Assembly (NCBI GenBank): GCA_022059125.1
Contig: JAEUWY010000005.1
Span: forward strand, 5,146,001-5,210,000
Reading direction: 5' to 3'
From: Corynespora cassiicola
Taxonomy: Eukaryota > Ascomycota > Dothideomycetes > Pleosporales > Corynesporascaceae
DNA length: 64,000 nt
A program made the position numbers and the translations under genes. How positions within the stretch are numbered: the stretch's first letter is position 1; every line of letters begins with the position of its first letter. This document shows, piece by piece, positions 12,187 to 23,651 of the stretch. A model generated the notes under the pieces. That model searched no databases and was not told the DNA's origin. It saw nothing but the letters and a program-made list of their open reading frames with translations.

Positions 12187-15023
12187 TGTGTCTGTCGGAA
12201 TTCCCATGCAGGGAGCGTCTGGTGTGGGCCGGGGAGGAGGAGCGGTTTTGTTCGGGGGGTGGAGCGGTGAGTTTTGGTGAGAACTCGGGCTATTATTGCT
12301 GGGCTGACAGCGGAGGATGCGAGGGGAGAGAAAATGCGGGAGGTGCAATTGCTCTCAGCTCAGCAGCAGCAGGGCGTGTGAAAGGCCCAGATGGGGAGAG
12401 AAGAGAGATGGCAGAGCTGGCCGGTGGGAGGACCGGGACAGGATGCTATTACAAACGTAGGGGCGGGAGCTCTATGGATCGGAAGGCACAACCAGCGGGC
12501 AGCTTCAGTCGCGCATCCAGAGGCTAATGCGAATGCTGCAGCAGAAGAAGCAACAAGAAGAAGGTTGGGGGAGGGAGGGAGGGGGGGAGGCAAGAGGAGA
12601 GTCTTGATGGGAGGGTAAACAACGAGGAGGGAGTGCGAGGGCGGGCAACGTATGTATTAAATTTTCTGTAGGAACGGACACCCCAAGCATCCCGAGCTGT
12701 TGAGCTGAGGCCGGCCTGCGCATCGCCAACGATGCCGAACCGGGCAAGGCCCTTGCACGGCGCCCCCCCAAAAATCTCCCCAGTGGCCCCCTGGCTTCGC
12801 CGACGCGCCCCGTGCGCCGCCGCTCCCACGCTGCACGGCGCCATTTGGGCGCAAGCCAAGTCGGAACCCGATTGCTGGCGGGCGAACACACCACGATGGC
12901 CATGGAGACGACGTCGACGATGCTCCCACCCGGCCTGCCAACAGCTGCACCTCAGCGCGTCGAGCCTCGCAACGGCGGCCTGGCGTGCAGGGTGACGCCT
13001 GTCCCCCCCCGCCGCGGGCGCTGCCAGTGTGGACGGTGCGGGCGCGGTGGACCGCCTGGAGGGCGAATGTTGGGAGCGTTCCGCATTAGTCGCTGCTTGC
13101 GAGGCCAACATGGATACAAAAGACTCGGGTTGAGGCCCCTTCGCGCCGCGCTGCTTTTCCCAGCACATCTCATCAAACCAGCTCGCAACCCGCTAGCCCG
13201 CCCGCGAGCCTGTATGCCATGGTGCCTGCATGATAGCGCCGCGTAGAGCCATCCTGACCATGCCCGTCACCCTGCCCAAACGTCTCCCAAGCCTCCCAAC
13301 AGACATGCGGCCTACAGATAGACAGCCACCCCGTCTTCCCACCTTCCCACCACGCCCTGACGGTTTGCACCTCTGCCCGTTCGCTCCCTTCACTCCCTTC
13401 GCTCGCCTTGGCCCTTGACCTCCCGTCCCATCCTTTCCCTTTCCATCCCGTCCCGATTCCCTTCGCCCAGCTCGAGTACCGCCGCATCGCCGCTCTGCCG
13501 CGCTTCCGCGTCCCCATGCACCGCTCCGAAATGTCTTCGCTCTGCGATTCCATTCAAGCCATTGTCCACCAGACCCATAAGCTTATCCCATTGCCGTCGA
13601 ACATTGAAAAGTCGGGTCTCCGCTCCAAGTGCCTTCGGAGTCCGTCACCCCCAATCACCCACCGCGCCCAATCAGCGCAACCCAATCACCGGTGCGCCTC
13701 AGTGCCACCACCATCACGTATCCCCAAAAATACTCTGGCCCTGTCAGAGACCAAATAATTCCCAATAGTCGGTTCAGAAAGAAAATTGACCTAGCCGGAC
13801 AATGGTCCATCAGGCTTGCAAGCGGCCGTAGCCGTCATCGACCTTGCTGTCGTCGTCCTCGTTGTTGTTGTTCGCACACGTGCCCACCCTGCCTGTCCCT
13901 CAGGTGCCGTCGTCCGTCGTCGCTTCAGATGCGACGCGCTGCGCTGCCACCCACCACCCCACGAAAAACACACAGACGCCGCCCATTTTTTTACCCCAGA
14001 CCAAGCCGGCCGCGCGAGAGCCACCCGGTAAGCACGATGCGCGCTGGGCTGATTCCGAGCGCGATTCCGAGATCCAGGGTCGCGGTCCGAGCCATGTACC
14101 CTTGAGCTTGACATGTGGAAGTCGACATCATAATCGTACGATTTGACCTCCCTCCCGAGCCGCTTTGGGGTGACCAACTGCTGCTACACCACGGGCTCCG
14201 TGCGCGCAGAACCACAACCATCTCCCCCCATCCATGCACCCCAGATGCAGCTAGCCACTCCCGCTGCCCGTCACACCTCTTCCCCTTTCCCACTTTTGGA
14301 TCTGACGTTTTTTTCGGTTTGCTTTGAGGAGAGGCTGCCCTTTTTTCGCCCCCTCGAAACCCCCCGGCCCCGTATTGCTCCATGGAGGATTTTTGGGATG
14401 TGAGGCTCTGACATGTGAAAGAACTAATTCTCCGACTACCACCCACCACCGGCCGAGGCCCCCACCACCACATGGTACGGGCGAAATTTTATGCATAATC
14501 CTTCCAGAAGGCCGTTCCCCTGCTGAACATCATCGTTCGGACCATTTTTCACTCCCGCTGCCGCTGCCGCCGCGCACTGTTCACTGCGCCGCCTTGATGT
14601 GCTTTCATTATCGCCTTGATTCGTTACACATACAGGGTTGTCATCTCATCTAGTATAGTATACCTAGGTAGTTTGAACAAATGAAATTCAGTCTGGGACG
14701 GATGGGAACGCCAATCTCCAAAACTCCAAAAATCTTGGGTCCAAAGATTAGCCTTCCCTCCACTATGTGCGGCCATTGTTTCGCAATGCCCTGTGTGATG
14801 ATGCACAAACATCAGTATGCCTCCCTGATCAGCAGGGCTAGTACCTGCGTCTCCCAGCCGTTCGCTGCAGCCAAAACTCCAAACCCATGCCAAAATCCGT
14901 AAGGTATAATGCCCACCGAATCATGTACCGCGAAGAAATGCGAATCAATCTGCAGGAACCCGCCCTTAACCCCCCCGCCCCGCCCGCCCGCCCGCCGCCG
15001 CCGGTTCCTAGTCTCCTAGTCTC
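12187..15023. other. 2.8 kb upstream of ACC1, no supportable gene
   Basis: The region lies between the ACC1 start and the nudE stop. It is GC-rich and low in complexity, with runs of C/T on one strand (for example 13380-13480 and 14540-14580) and a Gly/Arg-like G-rich patch near 12560-12600. Open frames of 60-210 codons occur in all frames but are skewed in composition and have no recognisable domain. The size suggests a large ACC1 promoter or 5' leader, but I cannot name a binding site with confidence. Confidence 0.45.
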
Positions 15024-16825
15024 CTAATACGACTCCCCAATCTCCTCCATCGGCGGCCGCGGCCGCGCCGGAGGTCCCATTTCGCCCTCCGTTCCGGATG
15101 CCCTCCGCCCTGTGCTCTGCCGCCTTGGCAGCCCACTGGGCGTCGGGATGCCAGTCTTCTCAATCGTCAGCCGCCGCATCATGGGCGTCACCACACTGCT
15201 TCCGTCGCTCAGGTTCTCGCTGTCTGCGTCCCGCAGCGAACTGGAAACCGACGTGGAATGGGAGTGGGCATGTCCGGACGTGCCGCTCAAAGAGCTGCGT
15301 GGGCGTGGTAACCCTCCGATTGACGACGCTGCGTAGTGGCCCAATGGTGTCCTCGCACTGGTCCTGCTTGCCGGCCGCTGGATTCCGCCCGACATCGAGG
15401 TGCGGCTGCCGGGTCGACTGTGGCTTGGATCCCGTGAACTCACAGACCTGCCGAAAGAGAGCCGGCTCACTCCGTGCTCGCTGGGTGGCTGGATCGATGA
15501 TGCTGTCGATGATGCTCCCGACGCTCGCTTCCTGTTGCTCCGTACCGTGACCGTGCTTGGGATGTGATTCCCTAGCGAACTGCCGTTTCGAGGACTCGCA
15601 CGGGGCGGCGTGGTGGTCGGTGCAGGCAGTTTCGATCTCGCGTGGTAGACACGTTCCTCGAGCTTCTGCATCTTGCCAATCAGCCCACGAATCTGATAGA
15701 GCGATCCCGATCGAGGCAGACCCGCAGCTGGCTTTGGCGTCCCCGTCCCCGTGCTAGGGCGCGGACCACGCTGCGAAGGCCCGGTAGTGCGGATCGAAGG
15801 TGTGGAGCGGCCGCTCGCCGTTGTCTTTGCGGATATACTTGGTCCTCGTGAATGCCGTGCTCGCCCCGAGTACAGGGCAGGTCGTGGCGTTGCTGAGGGA
15901 TCGTATGCGAGCGACGTCTTCCTCTTTTGCATTGGCGTCTTGGGCGCGGGTCGTGCGGTGAGGGACGCTTCGGATAAGGGGGGAGAAGGGGGCGTTGCGT
16001 CCGGCCGCCCACCATCTGACTTGGAATGGGGCGGTGTCGAAGCGTTTGTGGGCGAGGAGAGGGCGGTGGCAGATGTAGAGGTCTCGGATACAGGAGACCG
16101 CGGACGCAGCGAGTCGGCAGCCAGGCGGTTCGAAGTCTTGCGCTGGTGATGCCTCTCGATGGCCTTCTCTGCCGCGCGTAACTTCTCCTGCACAATCTCG
16201 GCTTCGATTCTCAAGTCCGAGAGCTCATCCCGCAGACGCTGGTTCTCTATTCGGAGTGCCTCGCGTTCCTGCTCTCCTATCTTGATCTCCTCGTCCAGCA
16301 TGACGGTACGTTCAATGGCCACGTTGTACTTTGACTCGAGATCCTCGAGCGAAGAAGTCTGGTTGCGCGTCTGCCGCTCAAAGTCGTCGTTCTGAACCTC
16401 GACATCTCGGAGTTGCAACTGGAGCGCGCGCTGCGATTCGCGCAGAGCGGTAATCTCCTTCTGGAGCGTACTTTGAGCGTTGTTAGCCTCGGTCTTGCTT
16501 TGTTTGTATTTTGTCTGGGCGAAGTTAGCAACCGGTTTCTCGTCGCATTATTCGCGGCGGACGTGTCGCGACACAGGGCAAGATTCACCTTCCACTCGTC
16601 GACCTGGTAGCCGAGCCCCTCGACCTTCTCCTGCAGCTTGCGCTCACGTTTCTCGCTCTCCTCTACGTCCTTCTCGAGCTCGGCCTCGAGTTCCTTGCTC
16701 GATGCCTGGAACTCCTGCAGCTCGACCTCGAGGGTCTCGTATTGGGCCTTGTAGTAGGCCAGCTCCTCCTCCATGCTGGCCCATCCGCTGTGCGGCGGCG
16801 TAGAAGGGGGGTCGTCGGCTGCCAT
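15024..16825 (-). CDS. nudE: Nuclear distribution protein NudE (dynein/LIS1 cofactor)
   Basis: NudE proteins bridge LIS1 (NudF) and cytoplasmic dynein and are needed for nuclear migration in hyphae. Two exons, 16825-16589 and 16514-15024, joined over a 74-bp intron in phase 0, give 575 residues. The N-terminus ([20 protein letters not shown]) is the conserved start of the family coiled coil, which runs to about residue 180 with Leu/Glu/Gln heptads ([21 protein letters not shown]). The rest is a disordered Ser/Pro/Arg-rich tail containing [19 protein letters not shown], a second short coiled segment seen in fungal NudE. The start at 16825 has a good context and begins directly before the coil. 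It is transcribed away from the carrier gene's 3' end. Confidence 0.92.
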
Positions 16826-17731
16826 GGTGGCAGCGAACGAGGCCGGAGCAGCAACGTTGGCCTTTGGGCGGGCTCAGGAGAGCGGGTTGAGCGGGTTCGG
16901 CGAGTGCGGGGCGAGGTCGCTGGGGCGACGCCGAAGAAATAAATATATCACGGCTGGCCGGGCAGCGAGTCGTGCGGTGGCGGCTTTGCGGGCAGAGGGG
17001 TGAATGGTGGGTTGCGGCGGTGGTGGTTGTTGTGGAAATGGTAGCGGACTGGGTGGCCGTCGTCAATGTTTCACGTCCGGTGGTTGCGGTGTGTTGACAG
17101 CAGCTCATGCGCCTCGGGCAGCGACTGCGCGCCTCTTGTGCCGCCTGGCTGGGCCGCGGGCGAGGGTCGCCTTAGTAATGGTGTGTGCTGTACCTGCGCT
17201 GGTTAGTGGTTAGTATCGTGGGGCTGGGTGAGGGAACGGGTGTCGAAGAGGTCGGTGATGTTGTTGTCCAGCCCAGCCTTCCCGGCGACCTGTATTTGGT
17301 GGCTGACCGCCCGCCCACCCGCACGGTCGTTGGCCCAGCAAGAACGTGGACATGTGACAAGGAAGAGGGCCGCCACGTCAACGCACCACTCACTCGTGCC
17401 CTCAACCTAAACTAATGCCCGCTGCGAACGCCCTATACGCACATCACCTACGCATCTCGCTGTCCCCTCTCGCCCGCGCTGCTGCCCTGCGCCCGTCGCC
17501 CGTCGCCCGTCGCCCGTCACCCTCGCTCACTTCACTCACTGCGCGCATCCCATTTGCAGAGAAGCTCCGGCCGTTGTCTGCTTGAAACACGCGACGGGTA
17601 GCCCGCAGGGCATCCAATTTCCCCTCCAAACTATGTACCCCTAAATATACCTCTCCTGACTCCCAACGCCTGAGGTCGCATTTGCCACCGCTTCAACGTG
17701 GCCGCACATTGATCCGCCGGCTGCTCGACAC
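16826..17731. other. nudE promoter region and carrier 3' flank
   Basis: This stretch lies between the start of nudE and the stop of the carrier gene; both are on the minus strand. It is GC-rich, with TG-rich runs at 17000-17060 and a GTCGCCC-type triplication near 17486-17515. No gene, RNA or longer repeat is evident. Confidence 0.45.
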
Positions 17732-19099
17732 TCAATCCTTGCCTTGTTTCGGCCCGGCCTCTGTCACCGAGTCCTTTAACTGCTGGGACGCGCTGCTAGC
17801 AGCCTCTCTGGTTTTTTCTAGCAGCTCCTCGGCCTGGTGCGCGCCCTTGGACAGCGCCTCCTGTGCCTTCTCAGATGCATTCCCCGCCGCCTCCACCCCC
17901 TTCGAATACACTTCTCCCATCTGCTCCTTGCCCTGCTCGTATGCCTTCTGCGCCTGCTCCGACGCCATCTTCGCCAGTTCTTCCGGGCTGGGGTACCGTT
18001 CCAGCGATTTCAGGATGAGATAGTACAGGTTGATTATAACCGTGTGTATGCGGTCCTTCATCAGCATGGTGATGCCGTGCGAGAAGAAGCCCTTGAGCAC
18101 CTCGGCCCCGAGACCCTGGTAGAGCGCCCACAGACCCTCGGTCCTAGCGATGCGCAAAATCGTACTGAAGACGGTCCGCTGCGTTGCTCGGACGGCCCTC
18201 GATCTAGCTGCGCTACCTGGTTTTTCAGACTCTGATGTTGGTCCATTGGGCTCAAGTGGGTCCTGCGGTGACACCTGCGCACGTGTCTTGGCGAGAGAGA
18301 ATGGATAGGTGACTGTGGATGCCATGGCTTTGCTGATGGCTGCGATGAGGAACGTGAGCTTTGCCCCCGGTTCATCTCTTTGCGCTCGTGGCACAAGAAC
18401 CCGAAGGAGGATCTTATGGAGCAGCATGGTAATAGACGGGTTCAGGGTGAGCACCAGGCTGGCACTGTACCCAGACCAGAATCCCTGCAGCCCCTTCTCA
18501 TGCCGAATCTGGAGCGCAATGTCTTTTGCGCTAAGATCTGGCGATATCGAAGAAGTAGGGTTGCGCGCCGCGACCATAGCTGCCGTTTGCTTGCGCGTGA
18601 CAATGTTCTGTATCGGCGTCGTCCAAAACTTGGAGAATGCGCCTGCCAGCACACCAACACCAATCTCTTCGAGCGCCCCCAGGCTGTGCTGCCTCTGTGA
18701 ATTCAGCCTCTTCTGCCTTATATACGTGTATGCAAGGAAGAACAGAAAGCTGTCTGTAACACCTTTCAATGTCTCTGGCAACACTCCGCTGTAAAACGCC
18801 TTGATGCCCCCTTCCTTGTTGTATATCTTCTCCACCGCATCTCGGATCCCCTTGTAGTCTGCATCCTTGTCGTCGCTCAGGAACTGTTTCTGCACTTGAA
18901 GTCGGGTGATTACGAGATCGAGAGGATACGTGATGAGCTTAGAAATAGCAGTCCCAGCTGCCCCGGATGTCGCATGCCCAAGCGCTGGCAACGCTGGCCC
19001 GATAGCGCTCCGGCGGGAGTTTTCCTCATTTACGATGTGATACAGCGTGAACGCATCCTTTGCGCAATTAGCATGGCTTCCAAAATCTTTGAGAAGAGC
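17732..19099 (-). CDS. Mitochondrial-carrier-family transporter, peroxisomal ANT1/PMP47 type (main exon; first exon unresolved)
   Basis: Three carrier repeats are visible, with signatures PLDLVITR, PIQNIVTRK and PFSLAKTR on the odd helices, so this is a six-helix solute carrier. The spacing and motifs best fit the peroxisomal adenine-nucleotide carrier group (ANT1/PMP47/PMP34), which brings ATP into peroxisomes for fatty-acid activation; the substrate is inferred. The frame is open from an acceptor (CTTGTAG) at 19100 to the stop at 17732, 455 residues, and has no in-frame ATG before the first repeat, so the start must lie in an upstream exon. A candidate is ATG at 19308 with a donor near 19287, but its splice site is weak. 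The last 80 residues or so form a hydrophilic Ala/Glu/Lys/Gln-rich helix with repeated 11-residue-like spacing, resembling LEA or apolipoprotein segments. Confidence 0.82.
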   Translation of the reverse strand, partial: ALLKDFGSHANCAKDAFTLYHIVNEENSRRSAIGPALPALGHATSGAAGTAISKLITYPLDLVITRLQVQKQFLSDDKDADYKGIRDAVEKIYNKEGGIKAFYSGVLPETLKGVTDSFLFFLAYTYIRQKRLNSQRQHSLGALEEIGVGVLAGAFSKFWTTPIQNIVTRKQTAAMVAARNPTSSISPDLSAKDIALQIRHEKGLQGFWSGYSASLVLTLNPSITMLLHKILLRVLVPRAQRDEPGAKLTFLIAAISKAMASTVTYPFSLAKTRAQVSPQDPLEPNGPTSESEKPGSAARSRAVRATQRTVFSTILRIARTEGLWALYQGLGAEVLKGFFSHGITMLMKDRIHTVIINLYYLILKSLERYPSPEELAKMASEQAQKAYEQGKEQMGEVYSKGVEAAGNASEKAQEALSKGAHQAEELLEKTREAASSASQQLKDSVTEAGPKQGKD

Positions 19100-20055
19100 C
19101 TACAAGTTGAGAATTGTAGACGTAAGTCATTGCGACAAGTCTGTAGTTGATTGCGCGCTTTGGAGATTGCTGAAGCGCTAAACGCTTGATCAAAGGGGTA
19201 TCATGTGTAATTAAGCTCCGAGGAACGCAGGTGGTGTCAAGGTGTCATAGTATGGAGGTTGAAGTCGGATCCGCTCTCTGTGTCACCCGGCTTTCACAAG
19301 ACGTCATTGGGACCTCAGCTCGGCTACCCCAAATTTAGCTCGTGATAGACCACCAACGCCACCATCACTGCTTCGACCACGCCGAGTATCGAAAAACCTA
19401 TAGGGATTGTTGAATTTTATGGCCGGCACGAAATTACCATGTCTCTAAGAGGGTGTTGCAATATATTTTGCGATGAGTTCCAGCACTGCTGGGAGACAGC
19501 CCACCGTACACCGGGATAGATATTAGGATCAACAAAGATCAATCGACGGACAACGTTGGTCTCATAGTCGATTGTGATGATTATTTCAATGCAAACTACC
19601 GCCGTCGAAACCTCGAGTTGTAGTTGGCGACCTTTGGGACGCTTCGACTGTGAACCAAGGGCGAATATGGTAAGCAACATGCAAATCAAGTTGAGCTCGT
19701 CAGCTAGTATGAGTAGTAGGGCGTACACGGTTATTCCTCCTCTCAAATCAGATGCTTTAGGCACAACTTCGGGTGTGTAAGATTACTAAATCGGTCTTCC
19801 ACACTCTTCCCCGCAATTTGTAGTGTGGAGTCCGGGGCGTTTTTAACGGTCATTGCCTTTTCGATGCAAGTTCTAGGTGCTTGTCGACCCAATTTCCGTG
19901 GGAAACCTTCCCTTATGGTGCAAGGGTTGCTGTCTTTTCAGTCACTCGGGGGAAAAGGCCCCGCGATATCGCAATGAAAGATTTGTATAAATGTCCTCTG
20001 CCGACGACATTGGCAGTAGCAACTCACAATCATCACTTGGGAGTCCACAGCCAAC
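19100..20055. other. Divergent intergenic region, with an open frame lacking a start
   Basis: This holds the unresolved first exon and promoter of the carrier (-) and the promoter of the DUF1593 gene (+). On the minus strand, 19764-19417 stays open for about 115 codons, encoding a hydrophobic segment (ALLLILADELNLICMLLTI). It has no ATG; the first usable codon is GTG, and a stop lies a few codons upstream. It may be a gene relic or an internal exon, but nothing identifies it. Confidence 0.35.
19986..19992 (+). promoter_or_regulatory. TATA box of the DUF1593 gene
   Basis: TATAAAT ends 63 bp before the start codon at 20056, a usual distance for a fungal TATA box with a short leader. Confidence 0.5.
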
Positions 20056-21567
20056 ATGCGAAACCTTGCAGCTCCTCTTTGCGCGTTGCTGTTTGCTGCT
20101 TCATCCCTTGCGGATGAGTGCCAGCCATGGACAGTCGACAAAAGAGACAGAATCTTTGTCCTTACGGATGTCCTAAACGAGCCTGACGACACCATGTCGC
20201 TCATACGACTCCTTACCCACGCCGACCACTTCGAAGTTGAGGGCCTTGTCGCGACTACCTCGTTTTGGCTTCCAAACCAAACGCACCCTGAGCACATTGA
20301 GGAACTCATTGGTACATATGCTTTGGTTCGCAACAACCTGCAGTCTCACAGCAACCGCTCTTTTCCCACTCCGGAGTATCTCACGTCGAGAGTAGGGACT
20401 GGTCCGGATGTCTATGGAATGGAGGCCATCAAAGCATTGGAAGCCGGAGGAAACCTGACAGATGGCGCGCAGTTGTTGATTGAAAGGACTGATGCGAGCG
20501 ATGACCCTCTATATGTTCAGATATGGGGAGGCACAAACGCTCTAGCAACCGTGCTTTGGTCTGTCAACAGGACTCGGTCAGCAGATGAACTTGCAACCTT
20601 TATATCAAAATTGCGCGTCTACGCAATTTCGGATCAAGACGACTCAGGCGAATGGATCCGACAGCATTTCCCCAATATGCGCTATGTTACGTCGCGACAT
20701 GGCTACAGCCAGTATCCCGATTCTACCTGGATCGGCATGAGCGGCCCTGGCGTCGACCCTGGCGGCCCAAACAACGAAATCATTTCTTGGGAGTGGATTG
20801 AAAAGAACATCAAGATTGGTCCCCTAGGGTCTCTGTACCCAGAGATTCAGTGGATCGTAGAGGGAGACAGTCCAGCTCTCCTCTACAATCTCCAAACTGG
20901 CCTCGGCAATCCAGAGTATCCAAACTGGGGTAACTGGGGGGGAAGATATACATCAAACCCATTAAACACTTCCGCTCAGTTTGGACAAGCATCAGACGTT
21001 GTCATCGGCCAGAACGGTCTTGAATATACAAGCAACAAAGCCACAATCTGGAGGTGGCGCCAGCAGTACCAGGACGAGTTTGCGGCCAGGATCCAGTGGA
21101 CCTTGGCGCCCAATGGCCCGGATTCCAACGCCACGCACCCGCCAGTTGTTGTTGTAAACGGGAGCTGTGGCTCCTCGTCGCTCATGTACAACGTCCACGT
21201 GGGCGACGTCATCACTCTTGATGCCTCCTCGTCGTACTCTCCGGATGCGAATGCAAACCTCAACATCACCTGGTTTCATTACCGCGAACCGACTTCGTAT
21301 CAGTTCAGTCCAACTGTTGTGCCAGAAATCGAGATTACATATCCTGAGGCATCTGGAAGAACTGTGACGTTCACTATCCCTGAGCCTAGAGACGGAGACT
21401 GTGTTGCGCCCGAGAACGTCACGCAATTCGGCCAGTGGGGAGAAAGGTCGAAGTGCCCAGTTCATCATATTGTTGTCGCTGCAAGGGACTTGAGCTCCGC
21501 TCATCCGATCGAGAGGTACAGGAGAATCCTTCTGAACGTACAGCCATACACAAGGCCGAGGCAATAA
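20056..21567 (+). CDS. Secreted DUF1593 protein (nucleoside-hydrolase-like fold)
   Basis: A single exon encodes 503 residues. Residues 1-19 are a signal peptide (hydrophobic core APLCALLFAASSLA). The first two thirds match the DUF1593 family: the start RIFVLTDVLNEPDDTMSLIRLL is equivalent to the Asp-rich calcium/ribose site of nucleoside hydrolases, followed by EVEGLVATTSFW and LYVQIWGGTNALATVLW. The C-terminal third is beta-rich and looks like the immunoglobulin-like module that follows DUF1593 in bacterial and fungal members, some annotated as cellulose-binding. Several Asn-x-Ser/Thr sites (NQT, NRS, NLT, NRT, NAT, NIT) fit secretion. The substrate is unknown; nucleoside or polysaccharide breakdown outside the cell is inference. 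Confidence 0.88.
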   Translation: MRNLAAPLCALLFAASSLADECQPWTVDKRDRIFVLTDVLNEPDDTMSLIRLLTHADHFEVEGLVATTSFWLPNQTHPEHIEELIGTYALVRNNLQSHSNRSFPTPEYLTSRVGTGPDVYGMEAIKALEAGGNLTDGAQLLIERTDASDDPLYVQIWGGTNALATVLWSVNRTRSADELATFISKLRVYAISDQDDSGEWIRQHFPNMRYVTSRHGYSQYPDSTWIGMSGPGVDPGGPNNEIISWEWIEKNIKIGPLGSLYPEIQWIVEGDSPALLYNLQTGLGNPEYPNWGNWGGRYTSNPLNTSAQFGQASDVVIGQNGLEYTSNKATIWRWRQQYQDEFAARIQWTLAPNGPDSNATHPPVVVVNGSCGSSSLMYNVHVGDVITLDASSSYSPDANANLNITWFHYREPTSYQFSPTVVPEIEITYPEASGRTVTFTIPEPRDGDCVAPENVTQFGQWGERSKCPVHHIVVAARDLSSAHPIERYRRILLNVQPYTRPRQ

Positions 21568-22387
21568 GAGCTCCCCATTTTTGTACAGTTGGGCAGGCTG
21601 TCTGTGTTGCCAGGGGGTAATTTGTAACCGTTAATCGTAAGACTAAAAATCCATCACATTATAAGAGAACCCTATTGATTGTGATGGTTTCCGAAGTTCC
21701 GACTCTGTAGCCTTGCCATGTACCACCTTGGAACGCACGGCCTGTGCAATGACATCACTTATCGCAACGCTCAAACCCCCACAAAAACAACAAACCTAGC
21801 GCTTACCCCCCCGGCCTCCCCGCCCACAAAATCTAGACTCCCGTCCCCCGTCGCACACCTCTGCACACTCCGCCTCAGGGTCCATCCCGTTGCTTGTCAA
21901 GCCCCAGCATGACATCAGTGGCACCGCGGCTGTGCGCAGTCAGCCTGGGCGCCAGCCTCAACACCACACCCGCGCTACCGCCTTGGCAGGGTTTCTGGTC
22001 TAGAACTTTGGATGCGGGGCGGGAAACGCGACGCTGGCGAGGCAGATGATATGGAGGCCGGTTTTAGAGTGGGCTTTGGTGTAGTACAGGGTGCGCGTGC
22101 TGTCAGATGGGTTTGGGGCGGTCAGAATGGAGGCGTGTGTCGAGGTCTGGCCTCTGGCAGTGCTGAGAGTTTGAGCTTGGGTGCGGGCGGCGGTGGGCTG
22201 ATAGCTGTTGCTATTGTCTAGTCTGCGAAATGGCGTAGTGAATAGCAGTTTATGGGACGGCTGCCTGCTTATTGCTGTTATTGTTGATGGGTTGATATAA
22301 GTTCCTATCGTTCCCGTACTCGTTACCTCAGACAGTCCACTACCGTACAACCTCATTCTTGGATTTTCCAATTCCTTTTGAACCAAA
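21568..22387. other. Intergenic region, nothing recognised
   Basis: It holds the DUF1593 3' end and the upstream region of the next gene. A C-rich patch lies at 21770-21910 and a G-rich patch at 22010-22200. A minus-strand open frame at 22386-22000 begins at TTG and has no known domain. Confidence 0.4.
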
Positions 22388-22930
22388 ATGCGCGCTTCAA
22401 AACAATCAACCGCGAAGATGGATCAGCGAGAAGAGTCCATGTCTTGCGCTACTATCCACCCAACTGCCCACCTTGACATCACACTCACCATTCAGCCAAT
22501 GTCAATTCCAAAAGGACAGAAATCATATCGAGTTCATCGGCGCGAAGATGGTGTCATTGTCGAGCGACCTCGCTTCAGCCCTCATCCCGATCCCAAGCTC
22601 TTCATCAAGCAGACGGCGACCTTCAAGCTCCCAGAGGTAAAGCCGGCATGGAAGACGATTCTCGGAAAAAGCAAGAAGCCTGTGAAGAAGGTGATGGAGC
22701 AGCAGAAACCTCAGCATGTCAGCATCACTCACGAAGTGGAAGTGAAGAAGCGGGATGCCAGAATGCGAAATATTGAAGAGGATGTCAGGGGTGTCAGGAC
22801 CTTTGACGAAGAATTGAAGAGATTTGTTGGCCGCGATGGGTATAATCAGATCCTCGAGCTCGACCAGACCATTGAAGACGATGGGAGCACACTCCGGGTA
22901 GAGGGGCTCCTTGAACGGCTGGGGTTTTGA
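22388..22930 (+). CDS. Hypothetical protein, 180 residues
   Basis: I do not recognise this protein. It is a single exon from an ATG in good context (AAAATG) to TGA. It is hydrophilic and basic in the middle (GKSKKPVKKVMEQQKP, residues about 92-107), with a mixed-charge C-terminal half (IEEDVRGVRTFDEELKRFVG) that should form helices. There is no signal peptide or membrane segment. Met11 or Met18 could also serve as start. It lies alone between the DUF1593 and ABM genes. Codon use is not distinctive, and the reading frame could be a lineage-specific gene. Confidence 0.5.
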   Translation: MRASKQSTAKMDQREESMSCATIHPTAHLDITLTIQPMSIPKGQKSYRVHRREDGVIVERPRFSPHPDPKLFIKQTATFKLPEVKPAWKTILGKSKKPVKKVMEQQKPQHVSITHEVEVKKRDARMRNIEEDVRGVRTFDEELKRFVGRDGYNQILELDQTIEDDGSTLRVEGLLERLGF

Positions 22931-23651
22931 GGCACTGGGAGAGTAAGCATGGGTATCGTGGAGTTTGACAATGGCTCTGGGAGCCAGACGCTTTAGTTTT
23001 GGAGATACCCTTAACGTTCTTGTTTGGTTTCTTGTTCCTCTTGCTATTTTCAATGATTAATTAATGGTCTGGTAAGCGCTAGAAGCGTTGGTAATGGATT
23101 ACATCTGCACGAGTGAATTGGTAATAGTATTTCATAACAATAATAACCTATGATATTGAAAAACGTATGTGATTAAATATCTCAAGTTGTATCATGTACA
23201 AAGTGTGGTGTTCTCCCAAAAGTAACGCCGAACAAGCACCGTGGTGAATAACCCCCGCGCATGAAAACCCTTGCCAAGATTGACTTTGCATGCCTCCTCT
23301 TTGCCATTGGACACCCTAATTCCCCCGAATAAACCCCCGGAAGTACTTCCTCTCCATACCAGCTTCTGCTTCTTCACAAGTGGCTTGCAACGGAGGATCG
23401 TCAAGTTGCGGAAGCGCTGCGGGGAATCCACTCTAGTACGTCACCGTTCCACCATCATGAGCAAAATTCAGCTGCGGGACCCTCCACCTCGCCAACAAGA
23501 CAACAGCAGAGCCAACCATTGACGTCAATTCGACTATATATACATATCGTATACCTCCTCCCAAGTGAAGCCCCGCGACATATTTGCGTAGTTTGTCCTT
23601 ACCCCGCACTAAGCCTGTGAAAACTTCCAGCACAAGAAAAGAGTCGGAACA
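22931..23651. other. Intergenic region with the ABM-gene promoter
   Basis: It is AT-rich at 23040-23200, typical of a 3' flank, then has a TATA box at 23535 ahead of the ABM gene. No other gene-like signal is present. Confidence 0.45.
23535..23542 (+). promoter_or_regulatory. TATA box of the ABM-domain gene
   Basis: TATATATA lies about 110 bp before the ATG at 23652, in an otherwise mixed-composition stretch. Confidence 0.45.

Noticed and set aside
12524..13168. A 214-codon minus-strand frame upstream of ACC1
   Set aside because: No domain, skewed Ala/Arg/Ser/Pro composition and several competing frames on both strands; typical of GC-rich non-coding DNA.
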